Shown in pieces: positions 1-9,151 of a stretch of DNA of 64,000 nucleotides. The notes under the pieces were generated by a model. That model was not told the origin of the DNA, ran no database searches, and saw nothing but the letters and a program-made list of their open reading frames with translations. The stretch comes from Adineta steineri (lineage: Eukaryota > Rotifera > Eurotatoria > Adinetida > Adinetidae), in contig CAJNOI010000161.1 in the NCBI GenBank assembly GCA_905250115.1, positions 73,969 to 137,968 on the forward strand, written 5' to 3'. Both the position numbers and the translations under genes were made by a program. How positions within the stretch are numbered: the stretch's first letter is position 1; each line of letters starts with the position of its first letter.

Positions 1-588
1 TATGTTGTCTTTTTTTCTTAAAGATGTTTGATAACGAATGTGTATTGTAAAACTGAATATTAAATTTTTGTTTGTCTGATGTTATTCATCTATGTGTACG
101 TCGATTGAAGTAGATAATTTATCCAAAAAAAAATTGAAAGAAATATTTGTTACCGGATAGTTAAATGTAATTTAGGGAGAAATTAAAAATACATTTTCTT
201 ATATAAAAAGCATTTCAATTGCTATATAATCACGCCTAAATATTTTATTTTTTCAAAATATACGTAGGCTAAACATATAATTCAATCATCACATATTGCC
301 CCTTTTAAAATATCTAAAAAGAAAAGGACATTAGTTAAATTACTAACTAGACAATCTCTGATCACGATACAGGTGTAGTCCGGAAATGGAAAAACGCCTT
401 GACGATGATAATTATGACTTTCTTATGCTTACGATTTATTAATTGACTTTTTCTTTTCTTTTTTTTTATTGTTTTCCGCCTGCGTAAAGGTCTGTTTTAT
501 AGATTAGTAGAACTAGTTCAACGATCTGATAAGGTTCATATGACGTGCAATAATTATCATGATAAAAATTGTCGTTTGCTTTTGACAT
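1..588. other. Intergenic, upstream of the neuropeptide gene
   Basis: AT-rich stretch with poly-A and poly-T runs. I see no coding exon on either strand. A CRE-like half site, TGACGTGC, lies at 541-548 about 45 bp upstream of the TATA box. It could respond to cAMP signalling, but a single short match is weak evidence. Confidence 0.5.
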
Positions 589-597
589 TATAAATAG
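589..597 (+). promoter_or_regulatory. TATA box of the FLRFamide precursor gene
   Basis: TATAAATAG lies 76 bp upstream of the start codon at 665. This spacing would place transcription initiation near 620 and leave a 5' UTR of about 45 nt. The match to the TATA consensus is good. No initiator could be judged by eye. Confidence 0.55.
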
Positions 598-664
598 TGA
601 AATAAAAGCTTCATAATTCATAACATTTTATTTTTTAATATATTCAGATACGTTTTCATCAAGC

Positions 665-1357
665 ATGTATCTATTCACCATTTTATCTTCCCTTATTTGT
701 ATTCAACTAATATCATCAGTCATAAGTGGTATGTATTAGCTTTTTTTTTTATTCCTGTTGATGTTCTTTTAATTAAATTTTTTCTTTTTGTATTCAGATA
801 CAAGCGATGCAAGTCATAGTTCTCCATCGAATACTTTAATTCAACCTGCAGCAATATTAGATAATGAAGAAATTTTAAATGATAATTTTGATAGTGATGA
901 AGAATATGTTAATGTTCCTCGAGCAGCAGAATTTTTAAGATTCGGTCGTCAAGCTCCATCAACATCATCAGCTTTTCTTCGTTTTGGTCGTTCACAACCA
1001 CAATTTCTTCGATTTGGTCGTAATGGTCCAAATGCAGGAGCATTTCTTCGTTTTGGACGAGAAAACCCACAATTAGCATCAAGCAATTTTCTTCGTTTTG
1101 GTCGAGAAGCTCAACAACCAGCTTCTAACAATTTCCTTCGTTTTGGACGAGAAAATCCACAATTAGCATCAAGCAATTTTCTTCGTTTTGGTCGAGAAGC
1201 TCAACAACCAGCTTCTAACAATTTCCTTCGTTTTGGCCGAGAAGCTCAACAACCAGCTTCAAGCAACTTTCTTCGTTTTGGTCGAGAACCTCAACAAGCA
1301 GCATCGAGCAATTTTCTTCGCTTTGGTAGAAAAGGAGAATTTTTAAGATTCGGTTAA
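665..1357 (+). CDS. FLRFamide-type neuropeptide precursor
   Basis: Secreted prepropeptide that would release amidated FLRFamide (FMRFamide-like) neuropeptides from neurosecretory cells. There are two exons, 665-728 and 798-1357, joined across a 69-bp GT-AG intron; the split codon gives Asp. Exon 1 encodes a hydrophobic signal peptide ([21 protein letters not shown]). The 207-residue product has an acidic spacer and then 11 copies of FLRFG. Most copies are followed by a single Arg, which is the predicted cleavage site, with the Gly as amide donor. Only the last spacer shows a dibasic Arg-Lys. The last copy ends the protein at Gly, so it needs no C-terminal cleavage. Predicted peptides include [17 protein letters not shown], [13 protein letters not shown], [18 protein letters not shown] (two copies) and [18 protein letters not shown] (two copies). 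An AATAAA signal follows at 1386. The identity as an FLP precursor is secure; the receptor is unknown. Confidence 0.95.
1061..1240 (+). repeat. 90-bp tandem duplication inside the FLRFamide gene
   Basis: Bases 1061-1150 and 1151-1240 are two copies of a 90-bp unit that encodes two peptides. I count only two differences between them (C/T at the sixth base and A/C near the end), both synonymous. It is a recent in-frame expansion of the peptide array; the flanking copies belong to the same 45-bp family but are more diverged. Confidence 0.85.
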
Positions 1358-2493
1358 ATTAATTTATTCGATTTTTCTTCATATAAATAAAAAGAACTAT
1401 AATCATATGAACACTTTGATAATAAATAAAGACAACAAAACAAGAAAAGAATAAATTCTTTGATTTTACTTAAAAAAAAAGCTTCGATTGCATCATAAAC
1501 TTGGATATTTCACTTGTTTTTAATACTATATATATAGAATAAGTAATTGAAAATCAGCGAAGCGTCAGCAAATAAAATATTTTTTACACTTCAAAAAATA
1601 GATATTCAGTTGCGTTGATCCAGACAGTGTGCTTTTGACACAAGAATTATCTAACAATTAGTTAATAAATATAGAAAAAAATGATTGACTTTACAAATTC
1701 CTCTAGGTCATAGACGAACAAAAGAAGTCTATCAGATCTGTTAGTTGATAATAGAATGGCATCCGACTTTTTTTTTTCTTGGTAATATTTTGCAAGCAAT
1801 CCAGCTATGTTGAATCGTGACTAGTAGCAATTATAAAATCTACGTACGTTCAGTACTGTCTCCGAAGACTAATGTCATACTTCTTAACTTTGTTGTCCTT
1901 GTTATGCTACGTAATGTTTATAGGAAAATTATTTGATGAAACGAAAATTTTTTCTTGGAATATTTTACTAAAAAAAATTTAATATATAACAATTAATAGA
2001 GTAATTAGTTGAATTTTTTCTATTTGAAGCCAACAACAGTGAAATAGAATCGATTTGATAACACAACAATGTGTGATTAGTTAGTTCATACTCTGTTTCA
2101 TATGAAAATGAAAGTAAAAAATGGATGATTTTATTTTCTGATCAAATGAATAGTGCTTTAATTAACTAACACTGTTTATTACGAAATTCTAATATGCTTA
2201 TTATGGTGTGATTCATTTATAAATGATATTTTCCATTTCTCCTTATTTCTTCTGTTCTACGATCTTAGATAAACAGAAATGAACAAATAAGGGTAAATCT
2301 AGTTTTATACAAAAATGATATCTGGAAAACATTACTGATTGCTATTTTTTGAGTACACCCACCCTCAATAAAAATTAGCTATTATGGTAATATGAATGCT
2401 TTATTGAGAAATAAAAAGAATTACTTGCATGTCACTAATGACAACTTTTGTTTCTTTCTTAAATCAATCATTATTTTTATTATAGAATAAAAT
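1358..2493. other. Intergenic, 1.1 kb
   Basis: Contains the 3' end of the neuropeptide gene, with AATAAA at 1386-1391 and another overlapping AATAAATAAA near 1421. No coding signal is seen in the rest. One copy of the G-rich motif described elsewhere (TTGAGGGTGGGTGT on the minus strand) lies at 2355-2368. Confidence 0.5.
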
Positions 2494-3177
2494 TTATTTA
2501 AGTAACAAGGGACGAAATTCTGCTCTTTCTAAATGTTTTAAATATCGTTGTTGATTTGCATTTGGTATTCGTTCAAAAGCCGTTTGTAAGATTTGTAATG
2601 CATCACCATGACTAACAAGAAAAATAATTTGATTTTCATATTTATCTTCAAGTTCTTTAATTAATGCTGTTGTACGTTCTCGAACACTATCAACTGGTTC
2701 TACTTGTTCATTAAGATTTTTTATTGGATTTTCTTCATCAGTTTTCCATATTATATCATAACTTTTATCACTTGTACCATCATATATACCAAAGAAACGT
2801 TCACGCAGACGTTTATCTAATTGAATAGATGGTTTATTCCCGTGAGAATCTGTTAGATTTGAAGCAAGATTATCAGCTGTTTCGCGTGCACGACGAAAAT
2901 CACTTGAAATAATTACATAGGAATTATTTGATGGATAATTTTGAAGAAATAATTTCGTATTTTCAGCGACTTGAGATCGACCATTTGATGAAAGTCCATG
3001 AATTTCAGTGCCTACTTGTGGATTACTACTAATAATCTGAGCTACATTTGCTTCAGATTCACCATGACGTACAGAAAAGTATTTATTACGAAGACTACTA
3101 ATATCCGATAGATGATTAGTAAACGACATCCCCAAAATAAGGTTACTTTGATTGTAAATTATAAGATAAGAAAACAA
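2494..3177 (-). CDS. Histidine phosphatase (phosphoglycerate mutase-like)
   Basis: Single-exon enzyme of the histidine phosphatase superfamily, which hydrolyses phosphoesters through a phosphohistidine intermediate. The full catalytic set is visible: RHGE at residues 37-40 (nucleophile His38), FRRARETA near 94-101 (second phosphate-pocket Arg), LRERFFG at 124-130 (acid/base Glu), and LVSHGDAL with His190. Length is 227 residues from the first Met. A second Met at residue 17 (base 3129) is an equally good start and would give 211 residues; the 16 extra residues look hydrophobic. The fold fits the fructose-2,6-bisphosphatase/CobC/SixA-like group, and the substrate cannot be read from the sequence. 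Lack of introns contrasts with most neighbours and would fit acquired or retroposed origin, but that is inference. Confidence 0.85.
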   Translation of the reverse strand: MFSYLIIYNQSNLILGMSFTNHLSDISSLRNKYFSVRHGESEANVAQIISSNPQVGTEIHGLSSNGRSQVAENTKLFLQNYPSNNSYVIISSDFRRARETADNLASNLTDSHGNKPSIQLDKRLRERFFGIYDGTSDKSYDIIWKTDEENPIKNLNEQVEPVDSVRERTTALIKELEDKYENQIIFLVSHGDALQILQTAFERIPNANQQRYLKHLERAEFRPLLLK

Positions 3178-3534
3178 ATTTTATTTATCATTCGTTACGA
3201 ATTTCGACTACTTATAAACATTACAATTTATCTAAATGTAGATGTCCTTTTCATTAGTGCAAAACCTCGTATTTTATCTTTACAATATTTTGCACGTTGT
3301 CAATCATCAATTGCGTTTATCTAAAACTTACTATACAAATACAATCCTATTTTGACAAAGTTAGATTGATTAACTATTCAAACATGAAGATTAACCTTTG
3401 AGAAAATTTTCAGACGGTTTTTACTGTTTTTTTTTAAGAAAAGGACAAACAATTAAATTGTATTTTTTTCTTCTAAACTTTTATCTACTAAAGAAAAAAA
3501 ACATATACAGTTTGATTTAATGTATAATATTGTC
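3178..3534. other. Intergenic, 360 bp
   Basis: Gap between the phosphatase start and the 3' end of the ART-TPR gene, both read leftward. It should contain the phosphatase promoter and the polyadenylation region of the upstream gene. No further coding signal is seen. Confidence 0.4.
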
Positions 3535-5388
3535 TTATTGTGAAGCTAATGATTGAAGAGTATTTTGTAAACTAATTACATCTGGATGATCTTTTGATAG
3601 ATATTCACATCGACTTTTTAATGCTTGATCATAATAAGTTTTTGCTTCGGAAGATTTTTTTTCTAAATCATGTATTAAACCAAGATTAAAATAAGTTGAA
3701 GCAAATAATTCTTTTTTGAAGAATGAACTGTCTTGATCTTTTGATAGTATATTTAATGCACGAAATGCATGATCAAATGCATGCGTAAATCTATTTAATC
3801 GTTGATAACTTAATCCCATATTTGAATATAATGGTACAAGACATAAATCATCTTTTTGAAAACCATTAACTAGATTTTGTCGAGTTAAATCTATTGCATA
3901 TTTATATGAGTTTACTGCTTTTTCATATTCACTTAAACAATCATATATAACACCCATATTATAATGTAAAAGACTTGATCGAACTTGTTTTGTTTTAAAA
4001 TTTAATACTTGTTCAAATAATTTTCTTGTTGATTTAAATTGATATAATTTATTAGTTACAGTTGAGCCTAATTCCGATAAATTATTTTTTTCTACTAATT
4101 GATCTATATTAATAGATTTTGTAAGTTTAGTTATTTCAGCATCATTTTTATCAACTAATATTAAATGAACAAACCATGCTGATGGAATTTCTACAAGTGG
4201 TTCAACTTTTTCTATACGAAATATACTTGACATTGATAATAGATATTCTTTTTCATGAACAAATTGACATTTAACACCAATATTAGCATATGAAACATTT
4301 GCCTGATTTGTTTCGGATATGGAGATTCGAAAAAGTATATCAAGATTTTTTGTATTTATTGATGAAGTTGTTTGATGTTGAAGAAACAACATTGGTATAG
4401 CTTGTTCAGAATTTGCAAATAAAAATTGATTTATACACATATATCCACCTTGATTAAATTTAATTTTTTCAAAATCTTCTGTTGATATTGATTGACATGA
4501 ATGAAGATCAAAGTTTTTCATTGATGGATTTATTTGTTGTCCATGTAATTGTGCAAGTTGTTTAATAAGATCTTGTATGAATGGACTCATCATACATAAT
4601 GTAAAATAATCATGTATTTGTAATGCTCGATTAATAATTTTTTGAAAGAAATTATCACGTGTAAACCACCATATTGGATCATGTTGTGAATATGTCTTTT
4701 CAAATTCATCTATTAATTGTTTTTGATAATCACTTGTATATTCTGTTCGACAATAATTTATCATATCATCTTTTTTAATTAAATTCATATTACATAAAAT
4801 CATTTTACTTAATATTGGATAAAGAAATACAACTTCTTGTTGATCAACTGTTGGTAATGTTAAATTAGATTTTAAAACATCTAATTGTAATTGTTCATAA
4901 TCAGATGTTGTTGATTGTGAAATAAAATATTTTTTTAAATAATCACATATTTCACTGATTTCTGTATATGATCCACGAACTTTTTCATATTGTTTTACTA
5001 ATGGATCATATTTTGCTTTATTAAAACAGAATATATATATTGAATGAATTTGTTTAAGATTATGAACTAATGGTATAAGATCTGTACCCATTTGACCAGA
5101 TACAATAAGACATATATTATTAGCATGTGTTATAAAATCTTTACAGGCATTTATTTCACTAAATGTATGAATAAGTTGTCGTTTTCTATTTACAATACGT
5201 GCAAGTTGTATTAAAGTATTTACATCATCATTGGAACTCGCACCAATTGTTGCATCACACCAAACAACGATAAATGCACGATCGGCTGTTTCATCATCAT
5301 TTGTACTTTGATTGTTACTACATTTAGATGATAAACTATGGCTATCTAGAAACTTAAAAGGCCGATCTTTTCCATGCGTAGCACCCAT
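3535..5388 (-). CDS. ART-like and TPR repeat protein with degraded catalytic triad
   Basis: Intronless 617-residue protein of a type abundant in bdelloids. Three parts are visible. Residues about 37-160 form a small alpha/beta domain (IVVWCDATIG, NICLIVSGQMG, IYIFCFN). Residues about 235-400 resemble the arginine ADP-ribosyltransferase (ART/R-S-E) fold, with the helical lead WWFTRDNFFQKIINRAL and an E-x-E pair at Glu379/Glu381. Residues about 450-600 carry three TPR repeats (474-503, 519-550, 564-598). In active members the first strand carries Arg and the second an STS-like motif. Here the aligned segments read DLHSCQS (294-300) and FLFANSEQ (322-329), so the Arg and STS appear lost while E-x-E is kept. 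It may be a catalytically dead or altered transferase used as a protein-binding module; TPRs normally bind peptides. The domain call rests on recognised patterns, not an alignment. Confidence 0.75.
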   Translation of the reverse strand: MGATHGKDRPFKFLDSHSLSSKCSNNQSTNDDETADRAFIVVWCDATIGASSNDDVNTLIQLARIVNRKRQLIHTFSEINACKDFITHANNICLIVSGQMGTDLIPLVHNLKQIHSIYIFCFNKAKYDPLVKQYEKVRGSYTEISEICDYLKKYFISQSTTSDYEQLQLDVLKSNLTLPTVDQQEVVFLYPILSKMILCNMNLIKKDDMINYCRTEYTSDYQKQLIDEFEKTYSQHDPIWWFTRDNFFQKIINRALQIHDYFTLCMMSPFIQDLIKQLAQLHGQQINPSMKNFDLHSCQSISTEDFEKIKFNQGGYMCINQFLFANSEQAIPMLFLQHQTTSSINTKNLDILFRISISETNQANVSYANIGVKCQFVHEKEYLLSMSSIFRIEKVEPLVEIPSAWFVHLILVDKNDAEITKLTKSINIDQLVEKNNLSELGSTVTNKLYQFKSTRKLFEQVLNFKTKQVRSSLLHYNMGVIYDCLSEYEKAVNSYKYAIDLTRQNLVNGFQKDDLCLVPLYSNMGLSYQRLNRFTHAFDHAFRALNILSKDQDSSFFKKELFASTYFNLGLIHDLEKKSSEAKTYYDQALKSRCEYLSKDHPDVISLQNTLQSLASQ

Positions 5389-6975
5389 GTTAAATAATAA
5401 TAAGTTTATCTAATCGTATAAAACAAAACACGTTTGTATTAATATTAAAGAAAAAAACATAATTTATCGAAATTAGATTTCCGTATTAGTTTTATATTTT
5501 GTTAGATCAGAGAGTAGAAAGAAAAAAACAAAATACCTTCTTGCTATGATATTCTCGATGATTCTAAATCATTGTTTATAGTAACAAAATGTATTCTTTA
5601 TTAGAACAGAATAGGAGCAAAGTACGCCTGTATATTTGATTTTACAAAATAAAAGGATGATCACAATAATGTGTTATACTTGACTACAGATGCATACAAC
5701 GATATTTTTTTTTTGCAATAAGCACATTACTCTTAATACGCTTCGATGATTTCGTATGCTTTGATACAATGTAATAAATTTAACTGCGCTCCACATAGAG
5801 ATACCATGGTGAAATATTCCGCAGTTTGATTATTGGTCAAAAAAAACATTTAGCCAGTAGATATTAATATACTTTATGTAGATGATAAAGAATATAATTA
5901 TACTGCTATTTTTATCGAGAATGTACCAGGAGTATGATTAAAGAGGTTTATTTCTTTTCCAAACATTCGAAAGTCTTGTAGACAATTGTGACATTGCCAT
6001 AAGTGCAGATATCAATCTTCTATCAAGATATATGAATCGTCTAGCCTAATGTATAATGAGACATCTAAAATTAGCTTAGTACATCCAAAAATAAAGATAA
6101 TCAATCATATTAGAAATTGAATAAAGTTCTTTACTATATATTTTATGTATTTGACAAACTCATACTTTTAATTTATTAATCATATACTACTTGCTTTGTT
6201 TATTTTATTATACTTGGATTATACATTGATACAAAGTATTTATTTATATATCTCGAAAAAAAAATGAACGGCAACATAGATTGAGTTTAGTATGTCACAC
6301 TATTGTAAATATGAAACTGAGAGACTTGAAAGAATTTTGAGCAGTTTTAAAAAGTTTTACCTTCTCTTATTCAAACTAGGAAATTATTTAACATCATAAA
6401 TAGTTAGAATACTATCTGCTGCCTTCATTTTGAATAGCAAACATTTAGAATAGACTCATTGATTAGGATACTCAACTATTACATCATCTTCATATAGTTT
6501 TTGGATGAAATATTCTCCATACATATAAAAGCATATTGTATATAATAAAAAAATATTAACGCGACAATCTTATTCAATTTTGTCATATGATATTTCTAAC
6601 CATAATATTAGTTTTGTATGTAACAAATCTTTTTCATAATCAGCAGGAAAATTTGTCTATAGTTTGTACTATAGAATTCTGTATTATTTCAAATTAGTAA
6701 ACTCGTCAAGGTTCTTTCTCAGTCAGAAGAATTCAGACGATTTCTATTTATTGTCAATATACGTATGAAATCTACTATATAGACTGACTAGTAATATTGA
6801 TGTATTTCGAAGCGACTTTATTGAATTTCTCATGTTCTCACTGTCCGTTTGAATTGTACAAACATTCGCTTTTACTAGTTTTTCTCATTTCAATAATAAC
6901 GTATGATTTACATTTATTACAATATATAGATATATATATTTATTCTTTTTATTTCGTTTATAAATAATTTTACAA
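5389..6975. other. Intergenic, 1.6 kb
   Basis: Lies between the start of the ART-TPR gene and the stop of the GPCR gene, both on the minus strand. AT-rich with many stop codons in all frames. I see no exon, structured RNA or transposon end. Confidence 0.45.
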
Positions 6976-9151
6976 TCAATGAGATAGAACAGCAACAGTT
7001 ATCTTATCAATATCATCACAAAGAGTTGGATGTGATGATAAAAGACCATTTATTTCTGTATTTCCAGCAGTTGTTACTATTTTTCGTATTGAATTTTTTC
7101 TATTTATAATTGATGATTTACGTTCACCATTTCGTGAGATTAATGATGATTTTGTACCAAAAAAATCCAAAGTTTTTCTTCGATGTTTTGAAAATGTTCG
7201 ACAAAAATGTTCTGTTAAAACAATAAAAAATAATGGATTAAGTATGCCTTCAATATGACTAAGTAAAACAACAAGTTGATGTGCATATGTAAGAAAACGT
7301 CTTAATAATGGTCGACGTCGTATAGTTTCATCCACAAGAAAACTTGTATAAAATTTAAATATCCAAAATGGTGTATAACATATCAAAAATGATAAAACAA
7401 TACATAGAACAAGTTTAACACCACGTGTTCGTCTTTTAACAACATTTAAACGTGTTAATTTTTGTTTACGATTTAACCATTGACGTAAAAATCGAAGTAA
7501 TTTTAATGAAAATAAAACAATTATTGAATAAGGTATAATAAAAGCCATTACATATAAAACTATTTCATAGATAAGTAATGCACGTTCAGATAAAACTGAA
7601 CGACATGTTAATATTGATGTTGTTGTTGTTGTTATATTTGTATTTACAGTTCTTGTTTGATCATAAAGAAATGTATAAAATATAAATGGATATGGTAAAA
7701 GTAAACCAACTGTCCAAATAATAATTAATGATATAAACGTTATAATTAAACGAAATTTTGCTGTTAATTTAGATCGAGCATCTATATATCGTTCAACACT
7801 TAATGCAGCTACTGTGTAGACAATTACCTAGATATTAAATGTAATATTCAATTATATATATATATGAATGATAGTAATTGAGAGTATTCAAATTACTTTA
7901 TTGTAATTCTCAACAACACAACATGAAGTATGATATACAGGAAATTTTAAAGAACAGAAACCGGAACATTATTTCATTTTTTATAAGTGCTCTTAGTTTG
8001 AGTAATAGTCTTTTCTTTTTTTATACAAAAGCATTCTATTAACAGAATATAAATTACTGTGTATTTATGATAAGACATTATCGATTATGAAAATCTATGC
8101 AATGAAAGACGAGATAAAATATTGTATTTATTTACAAAATGTATAATTGAAGACTTTAGAAAGATATATATAATATAATAATTATAAGAATCTTTTACTT
8201 ATATATGAAAATGGAAATTGTTATTGTAGAAAGTTTATGCCTAATTCATTTTAGAAGATATTCATTTACTCATTTAGTATTGTTATTATTATGTTTATAA
8301 TAATACGTTCGACCTTGATTAGTTGTTTTTCACTGTCATGTTTTTTTGTATATATTTATAAACAATAAGTAATATTCAAGTATTAATAAACACTTGGCAA
8401 TTATATTGTTCTATTTTCTCATAACACATATATAATTATTACTTCAACCTTATAATTTCTCTATAATAACACAACAACTAGTTTTTCAGTTCAGGGCTAT
8501 TCATATATGTACCTATACTTGAAAAGTTTTTGTATTTTTTTCTTCAAAAAAACATATGAATATTAAGGAAAAAATCCAGACATCTCATTATTCTTTATCC
8601 AGATCCCAAAGTACCGGAATTTTATACTTACACTATAGAATTAAATCTAAACATTTTGATCTGTAATTTATAACTAAAGTTCAATAATTAATGATTACGA
8701 AAATATCTGATATTTTTAAATGAAAGTATTTCTCTCTTTTGAAAATTGATAAAAGAAATAAATTATGAATAGAAAGAAAAAACATTAAACTATATACAGA
8801 CAAAAATAGATTCTCAACTTACCACAGTACAAAGTACATCAATAGATAAACTAAATTTACAACCAAATTCTCCAAATACCCAACTAGGTGTAAATAAATT
8901 ACTACTAAAGAAAATAATTCCCACTAAAAAAAACAAAGAAAATTTTTGTCTAATAGTTAAATTTATTTATTATTATACATACTAGCGTGAATTATATCAG
9001 CAATAGCTAAATTAACGACAAGAATAGCAATTGATGTTCTATCTCGTCTTGAACGAATATAAACAATAGCCAATAGATTAAGTATAATAGTTCCTAAAAA
9101 TATTGCAGCACTAGTAAATACAAATATGTTTCGTAAAATAATATTGTTCAT
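6976..9151 (-). CDS. Class A (rhodopsin-like) peptide-type GPCR
   Basis: Seven-transmembrane receptor built from three exons on the minus strand: 8983-9151, 8823-8923 and 6976-7827. Splice sites are GTATGT, GTAAGT and AG acceptors, and the phases join to a 373-residue protein. TM1 is about 8-32. TM2 carries NLAIAD (Asp52). Cys78 at the top of TM3 can pair with Cys165 in the second extracellular loop. TM3 ends in SVERY (102-104, the DRY motif). TM6 has CYTPFW (about 240-245) and TM7 has NPLFF (287-291), a variant of NPxxY. The third intracellular loop and the tail are basic. This architecture fits peptide receptors, but the ligand is unknown. The extracellular N-terminus is only about 7 residues, so a further upstream exon is possible. 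A 0.9-kb second intron is long for this window. Confidence 0.88.
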
